A stretch of DNA of 6,998 bases from positions 1 through 6,998 of the forward strand of contig JAPYRO010000062.1 of NCBI GenBank assembly GCA_029941095.1, written 5' to 3'. The first letter of the stretch is position 1. Each line of letters starts with the position of its first letter. This DNA comes from Dehalococcoidia bacterium (GTDB lineage Bacteria; Chloroflexota; Dehalococcoidia; UBA6926). The notes under the pieces were generated by a model. The model was not told the origin of the DNA and did no database searches. It saw only the letters and a program-made list of their open reading frames with translations. Below are positions 1-6,278 of the stretch, piece by piece. The position numbers were made by a program, and so were the translations under genes.

Positions 1-216
1 GTCTATAGCTTTCGAAACAGGCTCTGGCTTGATTACCATTCCAGGTCCACCTCCGTAAGGAGAATCATCAACCATAAGATTAGAACCCTGTCCAAATTTT
101 CTCAGGTCATGAACGCAAAGAGAAAATAAACCTTCTTTTTGTCCTCTCCCCAAAACACTTTGGCCGAGAGGCCCAGGGAAAGAAGTAGGAAAAAGTGAAA
201 TTAAATGGAACCGCAT
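1..216 (-). CDS. trmD: tRNA (guanine37-N1)-methyltransferase TrmD, N-terminal part (cut by window edge)
   Basis: TrmD transfers a methyl group from S-adenosylmethionine to N1 of G37, next to the anticodon, which prevents +1 frameshifting; it is a homodimeric SPOUT-class enzyme of the cytoplasm. The 72 codons present read MRFHLISLFP at the start and contain DDSPYGGGPGMVIKPE near residues 50-65, which matches the highly conserved TrmD N-terminal signature (D-x-PYGGGPGM). The frame stays open to the window edge, so the SAM-binding trefoil knot and C-terminal domain lie outside. The ATG at 216 has a GGAGG ribosome binding site five bases upstream. It starts 22 nt after the stop of the mog gene and is probably co-transcribed with it. 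In many bacteria trmD sits with rpsP, rimM and rplS; here its upstream neighbours are mog and a DUF5343 gene instead. The identification is firm from the motif. Confidence 0.95.
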   Translation of the reverse strand, partial: MRFHLISLFPTSFPGPLGQSVLGRGQKEGLFSLCVHDLRKFGQGSNLMVDDSPYGGGPGMVIKPEPVSKAID

Positions 217-238
217 TTAGGCCTCCGTGATAACCAGG

Positions 239-727
239 CTAATGAGAAGTATCTTCGAAATAAATCATATCAAGAGCATGTGGAATTAAATGAGAAATTG
301 ATTCCATACACTCCGTCACTCCTTTGGGGCTTCCTGGCAGATTGATTATCAGGCATTTTGCTCTAATGCCTGCAACTTGCCGAGATAAAATAGCATTTGG
401 CGTAGAGCCATAAGTTTGTCTGCGCATGTGCTCAACAATGCCAGGAACGGTTCGCTCTACCACTTTTAAGGTCGCTTCTGGAGTGTTATCTCTAGGGCCT
501 ACTCCAGTACCCCCTGTAGTAAGAATCAAAGCAACGGAACCAGAATCAGCCCAAGATTTCAATTGTGTAGAAATAGCTTCCGAATCATCCGAGATGATTT
601 TGGCTTCCAAAATATTTCCCCCAATCGATTCGACCATTTCCCTAAGCACATCACCACTCAAGTCTTGGCCCCCCTCTTTAGATCTCGAATCACTTAGCGT
701 AAGTAGAGCTACAGGAAAATCAGGCAT
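239..727 (-). CDS. mog: MogA/MoaB-family molybdopterin adenylyltransferase-like protein
   Basis: A 162-residue MoCF-binding-fold protein. Members activate molybdopterin by adenylation before molybdenum insertion. The family signature is visible: TTGGTGVGPRDNTPEA at residues 70-85 (the Asp after Arg is the catalytic-type acidic position) and LPGSPKGV at 130-137, together with the usual LTLSDSR start. The length is typical of stand-alone MogA/MoaB proteins. A longer reading from a GTG at 736 is possible, but the AAAGGTGG ribosome binding site at 740-733 would overlap that GTG, whereas it lies five bases before the ATG at 727, so 727 is chosen. Sequence alone does not separate MogA from the MoaB-type homologue, which does the same job in many bacteria and archaea. 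It sits between the DUF5343 gene and trmD, with no other molybdenum cofactor gene in view, so the local context does not confirm its role. Confidence 0.9.
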   Translation of the reverse strand: MPDFPVALLTLSDSRSKEGGQDLSGDVLREMVESIGGNILEAKIISDDSEAISTQLKSWADSGSVALILTTGGTGVGPRDNTPEATLKVVERTVPGIVEHMRRQTYGSTPNAILSRQVAGIRAKCLIINLPGSPKGVTECMESISHLIPHALDMIYFEDTSH

Positions 728-732
728 ATCAT

Positions 733-740
733 CCACCTTT
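733..740 (-). promoter_or_regulatory. Ribosome binding site that sets the mog start
   Basis: AAAGGTGG on the minus strand lies five bases before the ATG at 727. It overlaps the alternative GTG at 736, which argues against initiation there. Confidence 0.6.
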
Positions 741-746
741 GCAAAA

Positions 747-755
747 ATTTTATCA
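747..755 (-). promoter_or_regulatory. Possible extended -10 element before mog
   Basis: TGATAAAAT on the minus strand fits an extended -10 promoter (TG, one base, then TAAAAT, one mismatch to TATAAT). It lies in the short gap between the DUF5343 stop and mog and could give extra transcription of mog-trmD. No -35 box is seen at the proper distance, and A+T-rich gaps often contain such matches, so this is only a candidate. Confidence 0.2.
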
Positions 756-774
756 CAACTAGTCGCTACAAAAT

Positions 775-1569
775 TTACTCTTCATCCAAAGGATCATCTT
801 TACTGGGGCCATAGGAACCGTCACGGGCTTCACTATTAGTATCGGGTTCATATACAAGTCTCACCACCGCTTCAAACGCCTTAAGAAACGATACCATAGC
901 TTCTTGGCTCCATGAATCATCTGGATCTGGTAGCTCGCCCAATAAACCTATGATAGCAGGGTGAATACCTTGAAGCCGATTTAGCCCATCTACTCCCAAA
1001 GAGCCAAACTGCGCCAGTATATCCGTCTTTAAATTTTCGCCCGCTAATTGATTTTGTCCTTTCCTCCCCGAAAACTTTTTTCGGCGTCTTGCGGTTTTCG
1101 GTTTCGTGGAAAGTTGCGTGTGGAGAGGGATTTCAGCGTCTAAAGCAAGTCCTACAAAGAAACTCACCGCTTTTTCCGCTGTTTCAGGCCCAGACCCTGC
1201 GCTCTTAAAGGCATCTAAAACATCCCCTCTTGTAGATCTTGCCAATTCAATTCCGTCGATAAGATCCGAGTACGCATGCAGAATAATTCTGGACATGAAT
1301 CGTCTGCGTTCTTGATCATTATCCGACTCCATTAACGTTATAAATTCATCTGTGGGTTCATAAATGTTAGGGGTAGCTAAATTCAGAAATACTAGAGCCC
1401 CTTTAAGGGCAGACTCTGTACTGCCTGAAAAATTCATTCTTCCCCATACTGATTTGTCTAATCTTTGAGGCAAAGGCATCACATCTGAACGGATCCGGTC
1501 CAAAAAAGTTTCCCAGCTTTTATGAGATGCATATGGGGGAGCCTTCTTGGGCCCGATGTTTAAATACAT
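775..1569 (-). CDS. DUF5343 family protein of unknown function
   Basis: A 264-residue, apparently soluble protein with no signal peptide or membrane segment. Residues about 11-150 match my recollection of the DUF5343 family: an opening PPYASHKSWETFLDRI, a proline- and arginine-containing turn, then FSGSTESALKGALVFLNLA, which corresponds to the family's S-G-S-x-x-x-x-L-x-x-A-L-x-F-L core, and later a segment ending EKAVSFFVGLALDAEIPL. A basic linker follows at 156-172 (KPKTARRRKKFSGRKGQ), which could contact nucleic acid. The C-terminal part, about 201-240, begins GIHPAIIGLLGELP and ends in an amphipathic helix, an arrangement I associate with DUF5343 proteins; the last 25 residues are acidic and polar. 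The ATG has GGAGG four bases upstream. It is the first gene of a leftward unit with mog and trmD. Its function is unknown; the basic linker and small helical domains would suit a DNA-associated or regulatory role, but that is inference. Confidence 0.75.
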   Translation of the reverse strand: MYLNIGPKKAPPYASHKSWETFLDRIRSDVMPLPQRLDKSVWGRMNFSGSTESALKGALVFLNLATPNIYEPTDEFITLMESDNDQERRRFMSRIILHAYSDLIDGIELARSTRGDVLDAFKSAGSGPETAEKAVSFFVGLALDAEIPLHTQLSTKPKTARRRKKFSGRKGQNQLAGENLKTDILAQFGSLGVDGLNRLQGIHPAIIGLLGELPDPDDSWSQEAMVSFLKAFEAVVRLVYEPDTNSEARDGSYGPSKDDPLDEE

Positions 1570-1599
1570 AAGTCCTCCGTTGGTAGATCCGACAAATCA

Positions 1600-1628
1600 A
1601 GATTACTTTTTCGTAAGGTTTTCGTCAA
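1600..1628 (-). promoter_or_regulatory. Candidate sigma-70 promoter for the DUF5343-mog-trmD unit
   Basis: On the minus strand TTGACG (1628-1623, five of six to the -35 consensus) is followed by a 17-base spacer and TAATCT (1605-1600, a weak -10 that keeps the key A2 and T6 positions). Transcription would begin near 1593, leaving a short leader with the GGAGG site before the ATG at 1569. On the plus strand the spacer and -35 box carry two copies of TTTTCGT (1608-1614 and 1619-1625), 11 bp apart, about one helical turn, which might be an operator. Confidence 0.4.
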
Positions 1629-1810
1629 ATGGACATCTGTTTTCACCGCAAGGATTAATTCAAAAAGAATGATATTAGCCCGAGGACAATTTTTTGAAAC
1701 TACCTTTTTTCGGTGGGATCATATGTTATCTCCTTGAAAAAGGAAGAGGGCATAAAAAATTAAGGAATGGAACGGGTTATTTAGATATAAATGAAGGTAG
1801 CGTACCTCGA

Positions 1811-1816
1811 AGGGGG
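1811..1816 (+). promoter_or_regulatory. Ribosome binding site that sets the rsmH start
   Basis: AGGGGG lies four bases before the ATG at 1821. The alternative ATG at 1791 has no Shine-Dalgarno sequence within normal range and overlaps a TATAAA box, so 1821 is preferred. Confidence 0.55.
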
Positions 1817-1820
1817 CAGT

Positions 1821-2774
1821 ATGGTAGCCGAAACACATATTTTCCATATCCCAGCATTACTTAAGGAAGTTATAGGGTTTATAGAGCCATCTAAGGGTAA
1901 AAAATATATAGACTGCACTTTAGGTGAAGGTGGGCTGTCTCAAGCAATCATACAAAAAGGTGGGAGCGTACTAGCACTTGAGGCTGATCCTCAAATGCTA
2001 CCAGTAGCTGCGCAGAGGTTGAAGGAATCTACTGTTAATGCCGAATATAAATTAGTACAAGGAAATTTTTCCGAATTAACTGATATTGCAAAGAACGAAC
2101 AATTTGATTCTGTGGACGGAATCATATTAGATCTTGGGTTGTCATCCAGGCAGCTACAGTTTGAACAAAGAGGTTTTACTTTCCAACAGAATCAGCCTCT
2201 CGACATGCGCTATGACCCTGAACAATTGATAACCGCAGCTGATATTTTGAACGAGTTACCTCAAGATGAATTAATAGATATGTTGATAACTTATGCAGAG
2301 GAAGAAAGGTGGGCTGCGAAAAATATTGCGAAAGCGATAATTGCAAACCGCCCTCTTGTAACCACTCTAGATCTTATAGACTCTGTTGAAATTGCAGTTG
2401 GTAAAAGAAATTCTTCTCGCATACATCCCGCAACCAAGGTTTTTATGGGCCTGCGAATTGTTGTAAATGCCGATCTACAATCTCTTGAACTGGCTTTACC
2501 TCAAGCTTTGGATCTACTAAAGCCAGGTGGAAAATTATTGGTGATAGGTTACCAGTCTCTTGAAGATCGAATAGTAAAACAGTTTTTCAAAACAGAAACT
2601 ACAGATTGTATATGCCCTACGATTCAAATCGAATGTAATTGCAATCATAAGGCATCCGTCAAATTAATACGTAAGGGAGTCATAACTCCTTCTTTAGATG
2701 AAATATCTCAAAATCCAGCTAGTAGGTCAGCAAAGCTAAGAATAGCTGAAAAATTACCTGGGGAAGCCGCATAA
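1821..2774 (+). CDS. rsmH: 16S rRNA (cytosine1402-N4)-methyltransferase RsmH
   Basis: RsmH (MraW) methylates N4 of C1402 in the ribosomal P site using S-adenosylmethionine. The 317-residue protein opens with the typical HIPALLKEV (9-17). The SAM loop DCTLGEGGLS is at 31-40, the LDLGLSSRQL motif at 104-113, RGFTF and PLDMRYDP at 117-133, EERWAAKNIAKAI at 161-173, RIHPATKVFMGLRIVVN at 200-216, and SLEDRIVKQFF at 246-256. A four-cysteine group (C263, C265, C272, C274) and NPASRSAKLRIAEK at 298-311 fit the C-terminal pattern seen in many non-proteobacterial members. Two positions are odd: Leu39 replaces the usual His of GGHS, and GYQSLED at 243-249 replaces SFHSLED. A reading ten codons longer from ATG 1791 exists, but the ribosome binding site favours 1821. 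It is the first gene of the rsmH-ftsA-ftsZ unit, 32 nt before ftsA. Identification is secure; full activity is likely but untested because of the replaced residues. Confidence 0.95.
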   Translation: MVAETHIFHIPALLKEVIGFIEPSKGKKYIDCTLGEGGLSQAIIQKGGSVLALEADPQMLPVAAQRLKESTVNAEYKLVQGNFSELTDIAKNEQFDSVDGIILDLGLSSRQLQFEQRGFTFQQNQPLDMRYDPEQLITAADILNELPQDELIDMLITYAEEERWAAKNIAKAIIANRPLVTTLDLIDSVEIAVGKRNSSRIHPATKVFMGLRIVVNADLQSLELALPQALDLLKPGGKLLVIGYQSLEDRIVKQFFKTETTDCICPTIQIECNCNHKASVKLIRKGVITPSLDEISQNPASRSAKLRIAEKLPGEAA

Positions 2775-2806
2775 AAAACAATCACGGAAATCATAAGAAA
2801 GGTAGC

Positions 2807-4093
2807 ATGGGTCGAATGGAAGGACTAAAAGTATCCTTTGATTTAGGAGAATCTCACATTAGGGCCATTATAGGCCGTCAGAGCGATGGTTCATTAAGAG
2901 TCGTAGCTAGCGCTGAAGTCGAATCTTCGGGAATCGAAGGTGGGGCGATTTCAGACAAAGTTGCTTTATCTAATGCATTGTCAAAATGTGTAAGAATAGC
3001 TGAATCCCAAATAGGTTACCCGATATCTGAAGCCACCGTGATTGTTCCCTCCAGGTTAACTCAACATATAAATGGCCAGGGAGTAAGGAGAATCGGGGGT
3101 AGAAGAAGAGGGATTAGAGATAATGATTTAGCTAAAGCTCTATCCAATGTGGTTTATGAAGAACCCATCCAAACATCAACTGAACCTTTAGATCTAGAGA
3201 AAACTTTATATGAACTTGATGGAAAATATTTTGTTGATCCACCAATCGGTGTATTCGGAAGGGAAATGTCGGTTTTTGTGTCTCTTATCTCTATTGATAT
3301 AGATGTAAAAATAGAACTTACCCGAATATTTGATTCACTTGGTATAGGAAAAATTGATTTAGTTCCCAATCAAAGAGCGGGAACGCTAGGTGGGCTCACT
3401 GAAGGAGAGCGCAAGTTAGGGGCAATCCTATTCGACATTGGTAGTAAGGTGTCAACTCTAACTTTGGTTAAAGGTGACCGAATGTTAGATACGGGAGTAA
3501 TACCTGGAGGAGGATACCACTTAACCAATGACTTAAGTTTAGGGCTCGAGATAACCACGGAAGCCGCAGAAAAGATTAAATTAGAATTTGGAACAACTAT
3601 ATTAGATGTAGGTTCTGCTGAGATTTCGATCGAAAGAGAAAAAGACGAGCCTCTTTTAATCAATAGGGTACAGATGATCGAATTATTAAAAGAAAGATCT
3701 AAAGAGATCATCGGTATGGCTGAAAATTATATGGATAAATCTGGATATGGAGATTTTCCCGCTGGCGGAATAGTGCTTACGGGCGGTTCAAGTGACCTTA
3801 AAGGCCTTGCTGAAATGATTAAACAAAAATTTAACTGCCCGGTAAGAGTAGCAAGTCCACGAGGCGCGGAGCGAATATCAGATAATTTGAATAACCCTTG
3901 TTGGGTCCCGAGTGTGGGGGGATTACTTTGGTCGAGCAATAGAATCAGCTCCAAAAACCCGGTTCTTCTTACAAAATTAATAGGTCAATTGGAAAACATG
4001 AAAAAATATCTTTCTACAAATAAATCTAATAACTCCACTACCCTTGTGAATTCAAATAACAAAACCCAAGGGGAGGTCGCTTTAACAAAATAG
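2807..4093 (+). CDS. ftsA: Cell division protein FtsA (divergent)
   Basis: FtsA is the actin-like protein that ties FtsZ filaments to the inner face of the membrane and recruits the divisome. The 428-residue protein shows the actin-fold parts in order: phosphate-1 loop FDLGESHIRAIIG at 11-23; an FtsA-specific 1C subdomain at about 83-165, with YFVDPPIGVFGREMSV inside it; phosphate-2 loop at 210-222; VIPGGGYHLTNDLSLGLEIT at 231-250; and the adenosine motif GGIVLTGGSSDLKGL at 320-334. The phosphate-2 loop reads DIGSKVSTL rather than the usual DIGGGTTD. A possible amphipathic membrane helix, LLTKLIGQLENMKKYLS (387-403), is followed by a polar, Asn/Ser/Thr-rich tail of about 25 residues, whereas in most FtsA proteins the helix is at the very end. 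The ATG at 2807 has AAGAAAGG four bases upstream; a second ATG at 2816 is less well placed. The gene lies 32 nt after rsmH and 57 nt before ftsZ, which supports the name over another actin-like protein such as PilM. Confidence 0.92.
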   Translation: MGRMEGLKVSFDLGESHIRAIIGRQSDGSLRVVASAEVESSGIEGGAISDKVALSNALSKCVRIAESQIGYPISEATVIVPSRLTQHINGQGVRRIGGRRRGIRDNDLAKALSNVVYEEPIQTSTEPLDLEKTLYELDGKYFVDPPIGVFGREMSVFVSLISIDIDVKIELTRIFDSLGIGKIDLVPNQRAGTLGGLTEGERKLGAILFDIGSKVSTLTLVKGDRMLDTGVIPGGGYHLTNDLSLGLEITTEAAEKIKLEFGTTILDVGSAEISIEREKDEPLLINRVQMIELLKERSKEIIGMAENYMDKSGYGDFPAGGIVLTGGSSDLKGLAEMIKQKFNCPVRVASPRGAERISDNLNNPCWVPSVGGLLWSSNRISSKNPVLLTKLIGQLENMKKYLSTNKSNNSTTLVNSNNKTQGEVALTK

Positions 4094-4150
4094 TACTCTG
4101 CAAATATGAAGAATTTTAATAAATAGCTGGTTATCAAAAAGGAGAATAAT

Positions 4151-5209
4151 ATGACTACTGAAAAAGATATCGAAAATTTAGTATCCATTAAGGCATTTGG
4201 GGTCGGAGGCGGCGGTAGTAACGCCGTATCTAGAATGGCAGCCGATGCATCCCCTAGCGTTGAATATATCGCGGTAAACACCGATGCTCAAGCACTAATA
4301 AAAACCGCAGCGCCCACCAAACTCAGAATAGGTGATCAACTTACAAGAGGTTTAGGTGCAGGAGGGGATCCCGAAATCGGTAACCAAGCTGCAGAAGAAA
4401 GCCGCGAGGATATTTACGAGGTAGTTAAAGGTTCGGATATGGTTTTTATAGCTGCAGGAATGGGTGGCGGAACCGGAACAGGAGCTGCACCTACCATTGC
4501 CCAGATCGCTAAAGAAACTGGAGCTCTGACCATTGGGATAGTAACCAAACCGTTTGCATTTGAAGGGCAAAGAAGGGCGAGGCAGGCAGAAGAAGGAATA
4601 GCCAGGATGCATGACGCGGTTGATAGTTTGATAGTAATCCCAAATGAAAAACTTTTAGAAGTAGCTGGAATAGAAGCATCTTGGAAAGAGGCTTTTGGAT
4701 TAGCAGATGATATTTTAAGAAACGGGGTCCATGCGATTTCACAATTAGTAACAGTTCCTGGGGAAATCAATCTGGATTTCGCGGACATTAGAAGTGTAAT
4801 GGCTAATTCAGGACAGTCTATCATGGCCATTGGAGAAGGCAGAGGAACTACGAGAGCGGTCGATGCTGCACGAGCGGCGATCGAAAATCCATTACTAGAT
4901 ATCGATATAACTGGGGCTACTGGAGTATTATTTAGCATAACTGCAGGATCAGACTTAGCTCTTTCGGAAATTCACGACGCAGCGGCTGTTATTGCCGATT
5001 CTGTAGATCCCGATGCAAATATCATATTTGGAGTGGTTCCTGATAAAAAAGCGGATAAAGATATAAAGCTAACCCTTATTGCAACCGGGTACGAGTCCAA
5101 TACGCCAAGTGAAGAAACTGTTGTCGATGAAATATTGCAGCAGGCACTAGGTGACGGTGACTTTGACTTACCTCCTTTCTTAAGGAGAAAAGGAAGGGTG
5201 GTTCGTTAA
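4151..5209 (+). CDS. ftsZ: Cell division protein FtsZ
   Basis: FtsZ is the tubulin-like GTPase that polymerises into the division ring. The 352-residue protein contains the nucleotide loop FGVGGGGSNAV at 16-26, GLGAGGDPEIG at 67-77, the tubulin signature GMGGGTGTG at 103-111, KPFAFEGQRRARQAEEGI at 133-150, and the synergy loop NLDFADI at 207-213, whose acidic residues complete the GTPase site of the next subunit. The conserved C-terminal peptide DFDLPPFLRRK (337-347), which binds FtsA, is present. Between the globular core (ending about 314) and this peptide are only some 22 linker residues, so the protein is shorter than, for example, the 383-residue E. coli FtsZ. AAGGAG lies six bases before the ATG. 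It is the last gene of the rsmH-ftsA-ftsZ unit and is followed by a hairpin terminator. All catalytic motifs look intact. Confidence 0.98.
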   Translation: MTTEKDIENLVSIKAFGVGGGGSNAVSRMAADASPSVEYIAVNTDAQALIKTAAPTKLRIGDQLTRGLGAGGDPEIGNQAAEESREDIYEVVKGSDMVFIAAGMGGGTGTGAAPTIAQIAKETGALTIGIVTKPFAFEGQRRARQAEEGIARMHDAVDSLIVIPNEKLLEVAGIEASWKEAFGLADDILRNGVHAISQLVTVPGEINLDFADIRSVMANSGQSIMAIGEGRGTTRAVDAARAAIENPLLDIDITGATGVLFSITAGSDLALSEIHDAAAVIADSVDPDANIIFGVVPDKKADKDIKLTLIATGYESNTPSEETVVDEILQQALGDGDFDLPPFLRRKGRVVR

Positions 5210-5248
5210 TTAATAGATAAACATCCTCCCATTTTCCCTACCCCCCAT

Positions 5249-5300
5249 ATAGGCGTAGGCTCAGTCCCATCATCCAATCTGAGCCTACGCTTATTCTTTT
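5249..5300 (+). terminator. Rho-independent terminator after ftsZ
   Basis: A 16-bp inverted repeat (5249-5264 and 5279-5294; arms ATAGGCGTAGGCTCAG and CTGAGCCTACGCTTAT, one G-T wobble) encloses a 14-base loop and is followed by TCTTTT at 5295-5300. It lies 39 bases after the ftsZ stop and 14 bases before the convergent ispH stop. In the ispH direction the same hairpin forms but is not followed by a T tract, so it mainly suits ftsZ, though it may also stop or protect the ispH transcript. Confidence 0.85.
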
Positions 5301-5308
5301 AAATACAG

Positions 5309-6268
5309 TTATTTCTCTGCTGCGTGCCGCAACTTTTTTATTTCAACTATCTCAGGAGGTAACGAAAACTCTACATCTTCATCAACTGCTTTCAAACTTC
5401 TAAATCTAGGATTGTAGAGCTCTTCAAAAAACGACACTACCTCTTCAACAAGTGTCTCTGGAGTAGACGCCCCAGAAGTTATTCCAACTGTGCGTACTCC
5501 ATCTAGCCATTCGTTTTTTAATTCTGAAATATTGGTTATCAAATAAGAAGGGGTACCCAAAATGCTTGCTACCTCTCGGAGACGTTGCGAATTCGAACTA
5601 TTTTCTGCGCCCAAAACGAGTATCAAGTCAACCTGCGTTGTGAGTAACTTAACTGCATCTTGTCTGTTTTGAGTAGCAAAGCAAATATCAGATGTGGATG
5701 GAGTAATCATATCAGGAAATCGATTTTTCAATACTTTGAGTATATCTTTGGTATCATCCACACTTAAAGTAGTTTGACTGATCACAGCCACTTTGGTGGG
5801 GTCAGAAATCTCTACGTTAAGAGCTTCGTCGATAGTACCAACTAGGATCATATTTTCTGGTGCCTCTCCCATGGTACCAATCACTTCATCATGGCCTTCA
5901 TGTCCTATAAGAATTACAGTGTTTCCTTTCGATACATACTTTAGGGCTTCGATATGGACTTTAGTTACCAATGGGCACGTTGCGTCTATAAAATTTAAGG
6001 AACGCTTAGCTGCCATCGCTTTAACCGTTGGAGCAATACCGTGAGCACTAAAAATAACTCTGGCACCTTCTGGGACGAACGTGACTTCCTCTACAAATAT
6101 CGCCCCTTTCTGTTCAAGTTCTTTAACAACAAAAGGATTGTGGACGATTTGTTTTCTAACATAAATTGGCGCACCATATAATATCAAAGCCTCTTCAACA
6201 GCCTCAATTGCTCGTATAACCCCCGCGCAAAAACCACGTGGCTCAGCCAAAACAATTTCACTAATCAT
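5309..6268 (-). CDS. ispH: 4-hydroxy-3-methylbut-2-enyl diphosphate reductase IspH
   Basis: IspH (LytB) is the last enzyme of the MEP pathway; its iron-sulfur cluster reduces HMBPP to isopentenyl and dimethylallyl diphosphate. The 319-residue protein has the three cluster-binding cysteines, C14 in PRGFCAGV, C98 in DATCPLVTKVH and C196 in DICFATQNRQ. It also has the substrate-binding histidines H43 (IVHNP), H76 (FSAHG) and H126 in GHEGHDEVIGTMGE, with the proton-donor glutamate E128. The motifs QTTLS (165-169), AENSSNSQRL and GITSGASTPE complete the family pattern. The length is close to that of E. coli IspH (316), so the gene looks complete and functional. It converges with ftsZ and diverges from the PAC2 gene, so it is probably transcribed alone. 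No clear Shine-Dalgarno sequence precedes the ATG, and a -10-like TATATT ends five bases before it, which suggests a leaderless transcript. It shows that this organism makes isoprenoids by the MEP route. Confidence 0.98.
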   Translation of the reverse strand: MISEIVLAEPRGFCAGVIRAIEAVEEALILYGAPIYVRKQIVHNPFVVKELEQKGAIFVEEVTFVPEGARVIFSAHGIAPTVKAMAAKRSLNFIDATCPLVTKVHIEALKYVSKGNTVILIGHEGHDEVIGTMGEAPENMILVGTIDEALNVEISDPTKVAVISQTTLSVDDTKDILKVLKNRFPDMITPSTSDICFATQNRQDAVKLLTTQVDLILVLGAENSSNSQRLREVASILGTPSYLITNISELKNEWLDGVRTVGITSGASTPETLVEEVVSFFEELYNPRFRSLKAVDEDVEFSLPPEIVEIKKLRHAAEK

Positions 6269-6272
6269 AAAA

Positions 6273-6278
6273 AATATA
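6273..6278 (-). promoter_or_regulatory. Possible -10 box for a leaderless ispH transcript
   Basis: TATATT on the minus strand (five of six to consensus) ends five bases before the ispH ATG, so transcription would begin at or next to the start codon. The -35 region (TTTCAA, 17 bases upstream) is poor. The absence of a Shine-Dalgarno sequence agrees with leaderless initiation, but the region is A+T-rich, so chance is possible. Confidence 0.3.

Larger units (their letters stand above)
1570..1820. other. Divergent intergenic region between the DUF5343 gene and rsmH
   Basis: About 250 bp with no convincing gene. It must hold the promoters of both divergent units. On the left is the leftward promoter candidate described separately. 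On the right, TATAAA at 1786-1791 could be a -10 box for rsmH; it overlaps an upstream ATG (1791) and would start transcription near 1798, leaving about 23 bases before the chosen rsmH start, but no good -35 box is seen. mraZ, which usually precedes rsmH, is absent. A 15-codon minus-strand reading frame with a strong ribosome binding site lies at 1675-1722 and is discussed in the findings. Confidence 0.5.

Noticed and set aside
426..839. Plus-strand open frame of 137 codons
   Set aside because: It lies opposite mog and the end of the DUF5343 gene, has no family resemblance, and is a shadow of those coding regions.
1713..1718. GTGGGA, resembling an MraZ box upstream of rsmH
   Set aside because: MraZ sites consist of several regularly spaced repeats; only one copy is present, and mraZ itself is not seen.
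1791..1820. Upstream ATG giving RsmH ten more residues
   Set aside because: It has no ribosome binding site within range and overlaps a possible -10 box, while ATG 1821 has AGGGGG four bases upstream and begins nearer the conserved HIPALL motif.
3370..3711. Minus-strand open frame of 113 codons inside ftsA
   Set aside because: It is antisense to ftsA, with no recognisable domain and a composition typical of a reverse-strand shadow.
3985..4281. Minus-strand frame across the ftsA-ftsZ junction with a hydrophobic stretch
   Set aside because: It overlaps both genes antisense; the hydrophobic part comes from reading Lys-rich and A+T-rich codons backwards.
4414..4938. Minus-strand open frame of 174 codons inside ftsZ
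   Set aside because: It is antisense to the conserved core of ftsZ, and its composition reflects the reverse complement of FtsZ codons; no motif is recognisable.
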